A stretch of DNA of 64,000 nucleotides from UBA12170 sp964293475. Lineage in GTDB: Bacteria; Bacteroidota; Bacteroidia; Bacteroidales; UBA12170. The stretch spans positions 1-64,000 of the forward strand of contig CAXYYJ010000011.1 in NCBI GenBank assembly GCA_964293475.1, given 5' to 3'. The notes below the pieces were generated by a model. It did not search any database. It was not told where the DNA came from and was given only the letters and a program-made list of their open reading frames with translations. Positions 44,749 to 53,605 of this stretch are shown in pieces. How positions within the stretch are numbered: position 1 is the stretch's first letter; every line of letters begins with the position of its first letter. The translations under genes and the position numbers were made by a program.

Positions 44749-45762
44749 ATGCCAAACATAAATGCCGTAATTACCGGAGTATCAGCATATGTACCCGATT
44801 ATTTGTTAACCAATGCCGAGCTCTCAACCATGGTTGAAACCAGCGACGAGTGGATATTATCGAGAACAGGAATTAGAACACGTCATATTTTAAAGGGCGA
44901 AGGCAAAGGAACTTCCGACATGGGTGCTCCGGCAGTTCTTCAACTTTTAGCCAAAACAAACACCAAAGCCGAAGATATTGATTTGCTCATTTGCTCTACC
45001 GTTACCCCCGATATGCAATTTCCAGCCACAGCCAATATCATTTGCGATAAAGCGGGCCTCGTAAACGCCTTCAGCTTTGATCTTAATGCAGCGTGCAGCG
45101 GATTTTTGTTCGGACTTCAAACAGCCCAGGCCTATATTCGCTCGGGGCTTTACAAGAAAGTGATTGTGGTGGGAGCCGATAAAATGAGCTCGATTGTAGA
45201 TTATACCGACCGCGCCACCTGCGTTATTTTTGGCGATGGTGCCGGCGCTGTTTTGCTCGAGCCCACCGAAGAAGATTTGGGAATTATCGATGCCGAACTT
45301 CACACCGATGGTTCGGGTCGCATACACCTGCACCAAAAAGCCGGCGGAAGTATTAAGCCAGCCACCCACGAAACTGTGGATGCCAGAGAGCATTTTATTT
45401 ATCAGGAAGGACAGCCGGTTTTTAAATTCGCCGTTTCGCGCATGGCCGATGTCTCTGCCGACATGATGAAAAAACACAATATTAAACCCGAAGAACTGGC
45501 ATGGCTTGTGCCTCATCAGGCCAACCTCAGAATTATAGAAGCAACTGCCCGCCGTATGGAGATAGACCCTGCGCAGGTAATGATAAATATTCAGGATTTC
45601 GGCAACACCACCGATGCCACCATTCCACTCTGTTTAAATCAGTGGGAAAGCCAATTGAAAAAGGGCGATAAGATTATTCTTTCGGCTTTTGGAGGAGGTT
45701 TTACATGGGCAGCCGTTTACATTAAATGGGCCTACAATGGCGCCGATGTAGCCGGAAAGTAA
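44749..45762 (+). CDS. fabH: Beta-ketoacyl-ACP synthase III
   Basis: 337 residues. It starts fatty-acid synthesis by condensing an acyl-CoA with malonyl-ACP. The catalytic triad is clear: Cys116 (DLNAACSGFLFGLQTA), His256 (LVPHQANLRII) and Asn286 (IQDFGNTTDATIP). The start (MPNINAVITGVSAYVPDY) and the loop TSDEWILSRTGIRTRHI are standard. It is not next to plsX or rpmF, which are its usual neighbours. A hairpin follows the stop. Confidence 0.96.
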   Translation: MPNINAVITGVSAYVPDYLLTNAELSTMVETSDEWILSRTGIRTRHILKGEGKGTSDMGAPAVLQLLAKTNTKAEDIDLLICSTVTPDMQFPATANIICDKAGLVNAFSFDLNAACSGFLFGLQTAQAYIRSGLYKKVIVVGADKMSSIVDYTDRATCVIFGDGAGAVLLEPTEEDLGIIDAELHTDGSGRIHLHQKAGGSIKPATHETVDAREHFIYQEGQPVFKFAVSRMADVSADMMKKHNIKPEELAWLVPHQANLRIIEATARRMEIDPAQVMINIQDFGNTTDATIPLCLNQWESQLKKGDKIILSAFGGGFTWAAVYIKWAYNGADVAGK

Positions 45763-45800
45763 AAGAGCTTTTTTTGTTTTCATGGTGAGTCGCTCTTTTT
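45761..45800 (+). terminator. Possible terminator of fabH
   Basis: AAAAGAGC overlapping the stop codon pairs with GCTCTTTT 23 bases later, ahead of a short T-run. The loop is long, so this is tentative. Confidence 0.4.
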
Positions 45801-46159
45801 GGGCGGCTTTTTTTTTATTAGCACATTCAAACAACGATTAAATTGGTGTTATGGAGAATGGGAAACTGAGGACGAATTGCCGTTCGAAAAAGAACCAGGA
45901 AATGAATAGCATTCAGAATACTCTCCTTCTGTACCCCAAACGATTTAATAACAGAGCTCACCTCTCTCAGCATTTCCTTATTCTATGCTGCTTGCTTGTT
46001 TTTCAGTCTTTTGAAAGGTACAAGGGTTAAGGAAGGTCGGATATCTTTCTTGAATAAGAATATATTTGAGAACTAAAAATGACCGACTCCATGATTTGAG
46101 TTGTTCAAACGAGAAAGAAAGACCATTTTTGCAAAAAAAAGGGTTAAATTTTAAGTTCC
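45801..46159. other. Intergenic region before the SNF2 helicase gene
   Basis: About 360 bp. A 59-codon frame at 45851-46030 reads through it but has no recognisable feature. TATATTTG at 46061-46068 is a possible promoter element for the helicase, giving a leader of about 90 nt. Nothing else stands out. Confidence 0.45.
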
Positions 46160-49100
46160 ATGTACAGCCAATACATCAATAGATATATTCAATTTCATGC
46201 AACTGATGCTGTTATCGTCAGAGGAAAGAAATTGTTTAGCCAAAACCACACCACTCTTTTAGAATTTGATGATATAAAGGATTCTGCAGAGTTTACTGTG
46301 ATGGGTAGTCAGCTCTATCGTGTGCGAATTAAGGATTTTAAAATCAATAATATAACCGCTTCCTGCACCTGTCCCTATGATTGGAATATTTTGTGTAAAC
46401 ACAGTGTTGCTGCCCTATTACATCTAACCGAAGTACTCGAAAAACGACTCAGCCTTCCTGAAAAAGTGATTCTGGCGACAAAAAGAAAAGATGCTTCTGA
46501 GCCCATTGAAATATTGCAGTGGAAAAGACTTAACCGTGAAGCATTAGGAATAGGAGACCATTATAAGAATTATAATCTGGGTTATTATTATGCACAAGAT
46601 TTGCCAAAAATACTCTCGGCCAGCGAAACTCAACTGGTATTTGAAGTAGAATCGCCCGAAAGCTTTTATCCCCAAAAAAGCAGAGTCACTTTCGATTATT
46701 TTCAGGGAAGGGTTTTTGCCCATTCAAGTGAATTGGCCCAACAAATCAAAAAGTTCTCATTGTCCGAAACTATTTGCCTGCATTTGTTGATTAACAGTGA
46801 TAATAGGGAAATATTCAATTATTTCTTTGAAGGGGGGTTTTCCAAAAGGAAGGCTGAAATAATTAATGAATTTGATTTATCAGAACAGGACGATTTCTAC
46901 AATTTCTTTAAAATCGCCTTAGTGGAGGGTGATATTGAATTCGTAAAGCATAAACAAGGCATGGGACTTATTTCTCCCAAAATGAACAATTATTTAATTA
47001 ACGGCATTAAATACCTCGGAAATGCCCAACTTTTTACGCCATTGCATGGCAAAACCATTCTTCACCTTGGATTTATTATTTATAAAAAACATTTTCACGG
47101 AAGGGATTTTGATATCATAATTGATGCGATAACCGGGCAACCAAATAAAGCAAATACGGATCTTGCCACACATCTCAACTATTATACCACCATAACTCCC
47201 AACGAAAGTTGTCCGCTTACCGATAAGCAAACGAAGCTTCTGGCTCTCCTAAAAGAATACGAAAGCTATGGTTTACTGCCCCGTGTTGACTTACTTGAAA
47301 TGGCCAATAGGAATGGCGGGGGCAAGGAGCACACTGAGCTGAAGGGGTTGCATGAATTGCAAGTCAGGTTAAACATTATTCAAAACATCTTTGCCTTGCT
47401 TGCAGATGAAAAATACGTCTATTTTAAAACTGAAAACGATTCTGAAGGAAAGATTAAAAAGAAACTGCTGCAAAAACTTCGGGTGGCGCAAAACCCTTTG
47501 GCACTTACAATAAAAGTGGACATCGACCACAGAAGCATCATGGCAGAGCCCTATTTCGATATTGACGGGACCAGTATTCCGGTTTCCCAGAAAAATGTAA
47601 TTTCAAATGGTTTTTTTACCACCATGATAGGGGACATTTTGTATGCCTACGATAACATCAATACTTGCCAATATCTCCTTAACTTCAATGTCCCTGTAAA
47701 AACAAGCCTGAAATACAAAGAATTTTTTATAAAAGAGCTCATAGAGCCACTTTCACAACAATTTAAAATAGATTTCGGAAAAGATATCGTTCGAAAAAAG
47801 GAACATTTCTCCAGTGCTGAAGAATCGCAGTTGTTCATAAGCGAAGAAAATGATTTCCTTCGATTCGATCCTGTGGTGGTCTATTCCAATGGCCTCTCGG
47901 TGCTGTTGTACAATCGGGGCAATAAATTAGAAATCACCGAAACAGAGATGTCGGAATTCATTAGAGATGAAGAATATGAGAACAGCTATCTGGAGTTTTT
48001 GGCATCACTGCATCCTGAATTTGAAAAACAAAAATACAACCGCTTTTTCTATCTGCCTTTCGAAAACCTATTGCAGGATATGTGGTTCTACGCCTTTTAT
48101 GAACAGGTCAATAAAAGGAATGTTAAGGTTTTTGGCATCAACGAATTAAAGAAATTTAAATACTCTCCCTTTAAAGCTACCATAAGCACCTCTATAAAAT
48201 CGGGACAAGATTGGTTTGAGCTGGATATACAGGTAAAGTTTGGCGATTACCGTATAAAAATAGCCGATTTGAAACGTGCCATCATCAATCAGCAACTGTT
48301 TATTCAATTGAATAATGGAACCGTGGGAATACTTCCCGAAGAGTGGCTCGACAAGTTTAGCAAGTATTTTAGAAATGCCCTTGTGTCCGACGAGAAGCTT
48401 CATATTTCGAAATTGAAGTTCAATATAATTGACCAATTGTTCGAAAATATTGATAATGAGCAGATATTAAAGGAGATAGCTGAAAAAAGACAACTTCTAA
48501 AAACCATTGGCGACGTTGCCGAAGTGCAGGTGCCTCAGGGAATAAAAGCCAATTTAAGAGATTATCAGAAAGAAGGGCTCCAGTGGCTCAATTTTCTGGA
48601 TTCCATGAAATGGGGAGGAATTCTTGCCGATGACATGGGACTTGGCAAAACACTTCAAATATTAGCCTTTCTTAAGTTAAAGCTCAAAAAATCGGATCAT
48701 CCGGCCTTAATCATTGTGCCAACTACTTTGCTTTTCAACTGGGAAAACGAAATAGCAAAATTTGCCCCATCGCTCAAAGTGCTGTATTATTATGGAATAG
48801 ACAGGGAAAAAACCACCGATGAATTCTCTAAATATCAGTTGGTATTTACTACTTATGGCGTTTTAACAAGAGACATTGAATTGTTAAAAGATTATCGGTT
48901 TAGCTATGCCATTCTCGATGAATCACAAGCCATAAAAAATCCAGCATCGCACCGTTACAAGGCTGCCATACTACTCAATGCACGTAATAAATTTGCTTTG
49001 ACAGGTACCCCCATCGAAAACTCAACTTTTGATTTGTTTGCTCAAATGAATTTTGTCAATCCCGGTTTCTTTGGGGATATTAAAGGCTTTAAGGAGAATT

Positions 49101-49939
49101 ACAGCAATAGGATAGATAAAGAAGGCGATGCATTGGTAAGCGAAGAATTGGCAAAATTGTCCAAACCTTTTATCCTGCGAAGAACCAAGGAGCTGGTAGC
49201 CAAAGAATTGCCCGAAAAAACTGAAGATATCATTTACTGCGAGATGGAGCCCGAACAGCGGAAAGTATATGAAGCCTGGCGCAATGAATACAGAGATAAA
49301 ATACTTAAAAAGATAGAGGATGATGGGCTTGAGAAATCGAAGCTCTTTATACTCGAAGGACTCCTGCGGCTCAGACAAATCTGCGATTCCCCTTTGCTGC
49401 TTAAGCAACAGTCGGTTACCTCGGGGCCGTCGATAAAAATCAAGGAAATATTGAGCCTTATTCTGGAAAAAACCGCCAAACACAAGATACTCGTTTTCTC
49501 GCAATTTGTTGGCATGCTTCAGTTAATAAAATCTGACCTCGACAAGCATCACATTGATTATGAATATTTAGATGGGCAAAGCACATCGCAGCAGCGCAAA
49601 GAAAGTGTGGAGCATTTTCAGCAAAACAGCTCGGTTCGGGTATTTTTGGTGAGCCTGAAAGCTGGGGGAACTGGCCTAAACCTCACTTCGGCTGATTATG
49701 TGGTGCTGGTAGACCCCTGGTGGAATCCTGCAGTAGAAGCACAGGCCATCGACCGGTCGCATCGTATTGGACAAGACAAAAAAGTGATAGCATACCGGAT
49801 GATTTGCACCAATACCATCGAGGAGAAAATTATCAATCTCCAAAAGAAGAAAAAGAAAATTGCCAGCGACATAATTCAAAACGACCAAAACATCATCAAA
49901 AACCTAAAGCCCGAAGACATTAGGGAGCTTTTTTCCTGA
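46160..49939 (+). CDS. SNF2-family helicase with N-terminal SWIM zinc finger
   Basis: 1259 residues. A SWIM zinc finger is at about 69-81 (CTCPYDWNILCKH). A long middle region (150-780) of the bacterial SNF2-associated type follows. The SNF2 ATPase has motif I DDMGLGKT near residue 825, the box DESQ near 919, the SAT-like TGTPIENSTFDLFAQ, FILRRTK, and the C-terminal lobe LVSLKAGGTGLNLTSADYVV followed by DPWWNPAVEAQAIDRSHRIG. Such proteins translocate on DNA or chromatin-like complexes; bacterial members are linked to transcription recycling (RapA-like) or to defence. Single gene. Confidence 0.93.
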   Translation: MYSQYINRYIQFHATDAVIVRGKKLFSQNHTTLLEFDDIKDSAEFTVMGSQLYRVRIKDFKINNITASCTCPYDWNILCKHSVAALLHLTEVLEKRLSLPEKVILATKRKDASEPIEILQWKRLNREALGIGDHYKNYNLGYYYAQDLPKILSASETQLVFEVESPESFYPQKSRVTFDYFQGRVFAHSSELAQQIKKFSLSETICLHLLINSDNREIFNYFFEGGFSKRKAEIINEFDLSEQDDFYNFFKIALVEGDIEFVKHKQGMGLISPKMNNYLINGIKYLGNAQLFTPLHGKTILHLGFIIYKKHFHGRDFDIIIDAITGQPNKANTDLATHLNYYTTITPNESCPLTDKQTKLLALLKEYESYGLLPRVDLLEMANRNGGGKEHTELKGLHELQVRLNIIQNIFALLADEKYVYFKTENDSEGKIKKKLLQKLRVAQNPLALTIKVDIDHRSIMAEPYFDIDGTSIPVSQKNVISNGFFTTMIGDILYAYDNINTCQYLLNFNVPVKTSLKYKEFFIKELIEPLSQQFKIDFGKDIVRKKEHFSSAEESQLFISEENDFLRFDPVVVYSNGLSVLLYNRGNKLEITETEMSEFIRDEEYENSYLEFLASLHPEFEKQKYNRFFYLPFENLLQDMWFYAFYEQVNKRNVKVFGINELKKFKYSPFKATISTSIKSGQDWFELDIQVKFGDYRIKIADLKRAIINQQLFIQLNNGTVGILPEEWLDKFSKYFRNALVSDEKLHISKLKFNIIDQLFENIDNEQILKEIAEKRQLLKTIGDVAEVQVPQGIKANLRDYQKEGLQWLNFLDSMKWGGILADDMGLGKTLQILAFLKLKLKKSDHPALIIVPTTLLFNWENEIAKFAPSLKVLYYYGIDREKTTDEFSKYQLVFTTYGVLTRDIELLKDYRFSYAILDESQAIKNPASHRYKAAILLNARNKFALTGTPIENSTFDLFAQMNFVNPGFFGDIKGFKENYSNRIDKEGDALVSEELAKLSKPFILRRTKELVAKELPEKTEDIIYCEMEPEQRKVYEAWRNEYRDKILKKIEDDGLEKSKLFILEGLLRLRQICDSPLLLKQQSVTSGPSIKIKEILSLILEKTAKHKILVFSQFVGMLQLIKSDLDKHHIDYEYLDGQSTSQQRKESVEHFQQNSSVRVFLVSLKAGGTGLNLTSADYVVLVDPWWNPAVEAQAIDRSHRIGQDKKVIAYRMICTNTIEEKIINLQKKKKKIASDIIQNDQNIIKNLKPEDIRELFS

Positions 49940-50121
49940 TTCTGGTTTTTATTTAATTATGTGCAAACCAATTTCTGGGCAAGACTAGCGAAAAGTATTG
50001 TTTACTCTCCGAGTCATCAATCATTCTTTTTTATCGGTTATCTCTCTCCGCACATCCCGAATTGTGGTTCTTTTTTTGTAAGGCTAATTTCCCAAATACG
50101 CATAATGGTTTACTCTTTTAT

Positions 50122-50129
50122 TAGCTTTG
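50122..50129 (+). promoter_or_regulatory. -7 promoter element of the radical SAM gene
   Basis: TAGCTTTG, 24 bp before the ATG at 50154. Confidence 0.45.
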
Positions 50130-50153
50130 CGCCACCTTTAAGATTACATAATT

Positions 50154-51119
50154 ATGGATGAAATAGTTTATTATTGGGGACATGCCCGCCGTTTTAATGC
50201 CTATGCTCAGTATTTTGAGCGGACCTTTGGCGAGCGGGTTCAAAAAACCACCATCGATGCGGGATTCACCTGCCCCAACCGCGATGGGAAAGTGGCACGT
50301 GGGGGCTGCACCTATTGCAATAATGATGCTTTCAATCCTTCTTATAATGATCCGAAAAAACCTGTCGTTCAACAAATTCAGGAGGGCATGGAGTTTCACG
50401 CCAACAGATACCGCAGAGCTGGCAAATTTTTAGCCTATTTCCAGGCTTATTCCAATACCTACGCGCCTTTGGAAGAGCTGAAAAGGCTTTATGGGCCTGC
50501 TTTGGAAATGGAAAATGTGGTGGGATTGGTCATTGGCACCCGCAGCGATTGCATGGACGAAGAGAAGCTTCAATATTTTGCTGAAATCAGCAAGACGCAT
50601 TATGTTATCCTGGAATATGGCATCGAGAGTACTTACGATAAAACCCTAAAACGGATAAACCGCGGGCACGATTTTCAGAATGTGGTGGATATGATTCATC
50701 TAACTAAATCGTATGGGGTAAAAACCGGGGGGCATATGATATTTGGACTTCCGGGTGAAAGCCGTGAGGAAATGATGGAACAGGTTCATGTGTTGAATCA
50801 GCTGCCACTTAACAATATCAAATTCCATCAGCTTCAAATAATAAAAGGAACCGCCATGGCTAAGGAATACCGGAATAATCCGGAGAATTTCGAGCTCTTT
50901 GGCATGGAAGAATACATAGGTTTTATGATTCGGTTTCTCGAACAACTCAACCCTAACTTTGTGGTGGAGCGCTTTGCCGGCGAAGTACCCCCAAGATTTT
51001 TAGTGAGTCAGGCCTGGGAAAACCTGCGCAACGATCAGATTCTCCAAAGCATAGAACGGGAACTCGAATCGCAAAATACCTGGCAAGGACGATTGTTAAA
51101 AACGTCATATTTGATTTAG
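50154..51119 (+). CDS. Radical SAM protein, YhcC (TIGR01212) family
   Basis: 321 residues. The iron-sulfur ligands are Cys40, Cys52 and Cys55 (GFTCPNRDGKVARGGCTYC). This long first gap and the following NNDAFNP are the marks of the YhcC/TIGR01212 group and differ from the usual CxxxCxxC. The barrel continues with YFQAYSNTYAPLEELKRLY, IGTRSDCMDEEKLQYF and GGHMIFGLPGESREEMMEQV. The group is related to ELP3-like radical SAM enzymes, and its substrate is unknown. It has its own promoter element. Confidence 0.92.
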   Translation: MDEIVYYWGHARRFNAYAQYFERTFGERVQKTTIDAGFTCPNRDGKVARGGCTYCNNDAFNPSYNDPKKPVVQQIQEGMEFHANRYRRAGKFLAYFQAYSNTYAPLEELKRLYGPALEMENVVGLVIGTRSDCMDEEKLQYFAEISKTHYVILEYGIESTYDKTLKRINRGHDFQNVVDMIHLTKSYGVKTGGHMIFGLPGESREEMMEQVHVLNQLPLNNIKFHQLQIIKGTAMAKEYRNNPENFELFGMEEYIGFMIRFLEQLNPNFVVERFAGEVPPRFLVSQAWENLRNDQILQSIERELESQNTWQGRLLKTSYLI

Positions 51120-51244
51120 GAAATGATTTTTTGTTAATAAGGTTTTCGTAATGTTCATTGGTAAATTTATCTCAAGATACTGAACTAATTAATGTGAACC
51201 CATGGCTATCTAATCCACAATCATAAAATTTTTCCAGATAGCTG

Positions 51245-51475
51245 TTATTCGGTTTGACTTAATTTCTCTTGAGCTTTATCACGTTCTAATTCCAAAATTC
51301 TTTGTTCAACTATTTCTGCTCTGCGAGTTTGCAGGGCAGAATAGTTTTGAGATAGCCCAATTTCCCCGGAAAGTATCTTGCAATAACTACGTAGATCATC
51401 AAATGAGCAAACGAAATAAGGATGCATTTTAACAAAGATTCCCTCTCTTGGTGCAACAGATATGTAGGAGCCCAC
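51245..51475 (-). pseudogene. C-terminal segment after an in-frame TGA in the nuclease gene
   Basis: From GTG at 51475 this frame encodes 76 residues (MGSYISVAPREGIFVKMHPY at the start, then CSFDDLRSYCKILSGEIGLS and an amphipathic Glu/Arg-rich helix). It is in the same frame as the 218-residue nuclease gene upstream: only the TGA at 51485-51487 and three sense codons (Arg, Leu, Lys) separate them. The simplest reading is that both halves were one protein of about 298 residues, broken by a nonsense change. A separate gene started by GTG, or readthrough, is also possible. The segment's composition and protein-like sequence argue against chance. Confidence 0.5.
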
Positions 51476-51484
51476 TTTTAATCT

Positions 51485-52141
51485 TCAGAGATTATTATAT
51501 TCTTTTTCTAAAAACTCTACCCCACTGCGAAAAGGTGCATTCTGCATTTTTAGAAAATCAATGTTCGTTATATATTGTTCAGGGAATTTCCTAAATTCTA
51601 ATGCCATTCGCTTTAATCCAGCCGGACATAAATAAGCAGGAGTATTATATCCTGCAACACCTAATGAAGGTATTGTTTCATCAAATAATTCCTCTGAAAC
51701 ATCTACATCAAAAAATGTTTTTACAGCATTATTGGACAATTGAATGAAGTATGGAATACGGACAACCTTGTAGCCAAAATTTTTGTATAGCTCTGTAATT
51801 TTTAAGTCCTTTTCAATTATATCAGGTTTTGTATAGTGCTGTAGTCCATCAAATTCGATTATTAATTTTAATTTCTCACTTCTGTAATCGGGCCTGCTTC
51901 TGTAAACAGTTCCATTTACATTTCCTATTGCTTTGTCATGTACCCAGTCGTTTATTTCCGGATAAATTACTTTCAGATAGACATCAAGTCCTGTTCTATG
52001 CAAACCTGTATCCTTATCAATTCCTGCTTTTTTTGCAAGAGCATCAGTTTCTCTTAAAAATCCCCATTTTGTCATATAAAACAAAGGTATGATAATCGTT
52101 GATTCAATAATTTCCCTGTTGAAAACTTGTGGTTTTGCCAA
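51485..52141 (-). CDS. DUF559/Vsr-like nuclease-fold protein, possibly truncated
   Basis: 218 residues. The core RPDYRSEKLKLIIEFDGLQH (residues 83-102) has Asp85 and Glu96-Phe-Asp98 followed by Gly and Gln-His, the pattern of the Vsr/DUF559 branch of PD-(D/E)xK nucleases. Flanking parts (IPLFYMTKWGFLRETDALAK; GYKVVRIPYFIQLSNNAVKT) fit this fold. The family includes patch repair enzymes and restriction-linked nucleases. The gene ends in TGA at 51485-51487, but the frame stays open for 76 more codons, so the original protein may have been longer. Confidence 0.68.
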   Translation of the reverse strand: MAKPQVFNREIIESTIIIPLFYMTKWGFLRETDALAKKAGIDKDTGLHRTGLDVYLKVIYPEINDWVHDKAIGNVNGTVYRSRPDYRSEKLKLIIEFDGLQHYTKPDIIEKDLKITELYKNFGYKVVRIPYFIQLSNNAVKTFFDVDVSEELFDETIPSLGVAGYNTPAYLCPAGLKRMALEFRKFPEQYITNIDFLKMQNAPFRSGVEFLEKEYNNL

Positions 52142-52283
52142 GCTCCACGCAAGGCCTGCCGTTAGAGCTTCACAAGTTGCAGATAAGCCAACGAATAAGA
52201 AGTAATTTCAATCAAAATTAAAGGCTTTCTAAGCTATGGTATTGAAATATTGATGGGAATATGTTAAAATAATGGGTGCATAC

Positions 52284-52325
52284 CCCCTCAGGCTGAAAGC
52301 CTAACTAATTTCAAAAAGGAGCAAC
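52284..52325. repeat. 42-bp repeat, copy 1
   Basis: Starts CCCCTCAGGCTGAAAGCC and is identical to copy 2. It contains the palindrome AGGCTGAAAGCCT. Confidence 0.9.
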
Positions 52326-52393
52326 TCTGTTGAGATTTCTCCTCCACTACGTTCCGTCTAAATGACTAAAAACCAATAACATATACAAAAAAT

Positions 52394-52442
52394 GGGCGCA
52401 CAAACTCCTTGTAAAGCTTAGTTGCGTTTGTGCCCCCTTTTT
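52394..52442. terminator. Bidirectional terminator-like hairpin
   Basis: GGGCGCACAAAC (52394-52405) pairs with GTTTGTGCCCCC (52426-52437) at 11 of 12 positions. T-runs follow on both strands, TTTTT after 52437 and AAAAAA before 52393. It is far from any gene end on either side, so it belongs to the repeat block rather than to a known operon. Confidence 0.65.
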
Positions 52443-52508
52443 CTAAATCCAACCTATAAATGTCATCTCGATGGAGGCGAAGATTTAATGCGACTGAGAA
52501 ACCTGTAT

Positions 52509-52550
52509 TCCCCTCAGGCTGAAAGCCTAACTAATTTCAAAAAGGAGCAA
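52509..52550. repeat. 42-bp repeat, copy 2
   Basis: Identical to 52284-52325. It continues into the hairpin GGAGC-AAC-GCTCC at 52544-52556. Confidence 0.9.
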
Positions 52551-52581
52551 CGCTCCTTTCAATAAGGCCCACCAAATCCAG

Positions 52582-52599
52582 CGGCCTGAAAGGCCAGCT
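52582..52599. repeat. Palindromic repeat shared with 26836-26853
   Basis: CGGCCTGAAAGGCCAGCT, identical at 18 of 18 bases to the copy in the 26.8-kb repeat region. Confidence 0.8.
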
Positions 52600-52658
52600 C
52601 AAAACCGCCCATCTCTCACATATTCCAAATCCAAAGAAGCCCAAAACTAATAAATTGC

Positions 52659-52666
52659 TATTTTTG
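52659..52666 (+). promoter_or_regulatory. -7 promoter element of the RNA-modification operon
   Basis: TATTTTTG, 17 bp before the GTG start at 52683. It supports that start codon. Confidence 0.55.
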
Positions 52667-52682
52667 CAAAAAATTACTGATT

Positions 52683-53594
52683 GTGACTAACTTAGAGATT
52701 AATCTTCTTTCCCCCCAGGGTTTTTCCGATTACGAACTTATCGACGCCGGCAACTTCGAAAAGCTGGAAAGATTTGGAAAATATTTCTTGATAAGACCCG
52801 AAACACAAGCCCTTTGGCGCCCTAAACTCCCTGAAAAAGAGTGGTTTAAACTGGCTCATGCCCGCTTTGTGCGCGAAGCTCAAAAATCGTCGTACCGCAG
52901 TGGCGACGCGGAAAATGGCGGCTGGGAAAAGCTAAAAGCCATGCCCGACCAATGGAATATCGAATACAAAACCCTCCACAAAACCATCACACTCAAACTC
53001 TCCCTCACCTCCTTTGGCCATATCGGCGTTTTCCCCGAACAAGCCCCCAATTGGGATTATCTGGCTCAGATGTTCAGCAAAAAAGAGTTTCAAAACGGTC
53101 ACATGCTCAACGCGTTTGGCTATACCGGTGCCGCCAGCCTCGTGGGTTGTGCCTTCGGAGCTCAGGTAACACATCTCGACGCCGTGAAACAGGTGGTGAA
53201 CTGGAACAAGGAGAATATGGAGCTCAGTGGTCTCGATGGCATCAGACGGATTGTGGACGATGCGGTGAAATTTCTGAAACGCGAAATTAAAAGAGAAAAA
53301 AAATATCAGGGCATTATCATCGACCCACCGGCCTACGGGCGCGGTCCCAACGGCGAACGCTGGGTTCTGGACGAAGGCATCAACGAGTTGCTGGAGCTTT
53401 GCAGCCAACTCACCCATGAGAACCACTATTTCTTTATTCTCAATCTCTACGCTTTTGGCTATACCACACTGGTTGCCAACAATCTGGTCGATTCTTATTT
53501 CGACTATACCCACAAGGAAATCGGGGAGTTTTATCTTCAATCGAACTCCGGAATGCCCATGCCCCGCGGCACCTATGTTAGAATCAGCCGGTAA
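52683..53594 (+). CDS. Class I SAM-dependent methyltransferase, RlmI/RlmK-like
   Basis: 303 residues from a GTG start. The SAM-binding strand is NAFGYTGAAS (143-152), and the catalytic/base-binding box is DPPAYG (214-219, IIIDPPAYGRGPNGERW). The arrangement follows the rRNA m5C/m2G methyltransferases of the RlmI and RlmKL-N type, although the N-terminal PUA domain of RlmI is not clear here. It opens a three-gene RNA-modification operon; the pseudouridine synthase starts 11 bp later. The exact rRNA position cannot be told. Confidence 0.86.
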   Translation: MTNLEINLLSPQGFSDYELIDAGNFEKLERFGKYFLIRPETQALWRPKLPEKEWFKLAHARFVREAQKSSYRSGDAENGGWEKLKAMPDQWNIEYKTLHKTITLKLSLTSFGHIGVFPEQAPNWDYLAQMFSKKEFQNGHMLNAFGYTGAASLVGCAFGAQVTHLDAVKQVVNWNKENMELSGLDGIRRIVDDAVKFLKREIKREKKYQGIIIDPPAYGRGPNGERWVLDEGINELLELCSQLTHENHYFFILNLYAFGYTTLVANNLVDSYFDYTHKEIGEFYLQSNSGMPMPRGTYVRISR

Positions 53595-53605
53595 AAAACC
53601 ATCTA

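Larger units (their letters stand above)
52142..52682. other. Intergenic block of palindromic repeats
   Basis: 541 bp with two 42-bp direct repeats, one palindrome shared with 26.8 kb, and a strong bidirectional hairpin at 52394-52442. Around the hairpin, 52332-52368 (GAGATTTCTCC to AAATGAC) and 52459-52505 (GTCATCTCGAT to GAGAAACC) face each other in inverted orientation, as the halves of Bacteroidota interspersed repeats do. No gene was seen. Confidence 0.75.

Noticed and set aside
45851..46030. A 59-codon plus-strand frame before the SNF2 gene
   Set aside because: No ribosome-binding or promoter support, odd composition and no recognisable motif. Another frame nearby (ending EWETEDELPFEKEPGNE at about 45903) lacks a start and could be a decayed fragment, but neither is supported.
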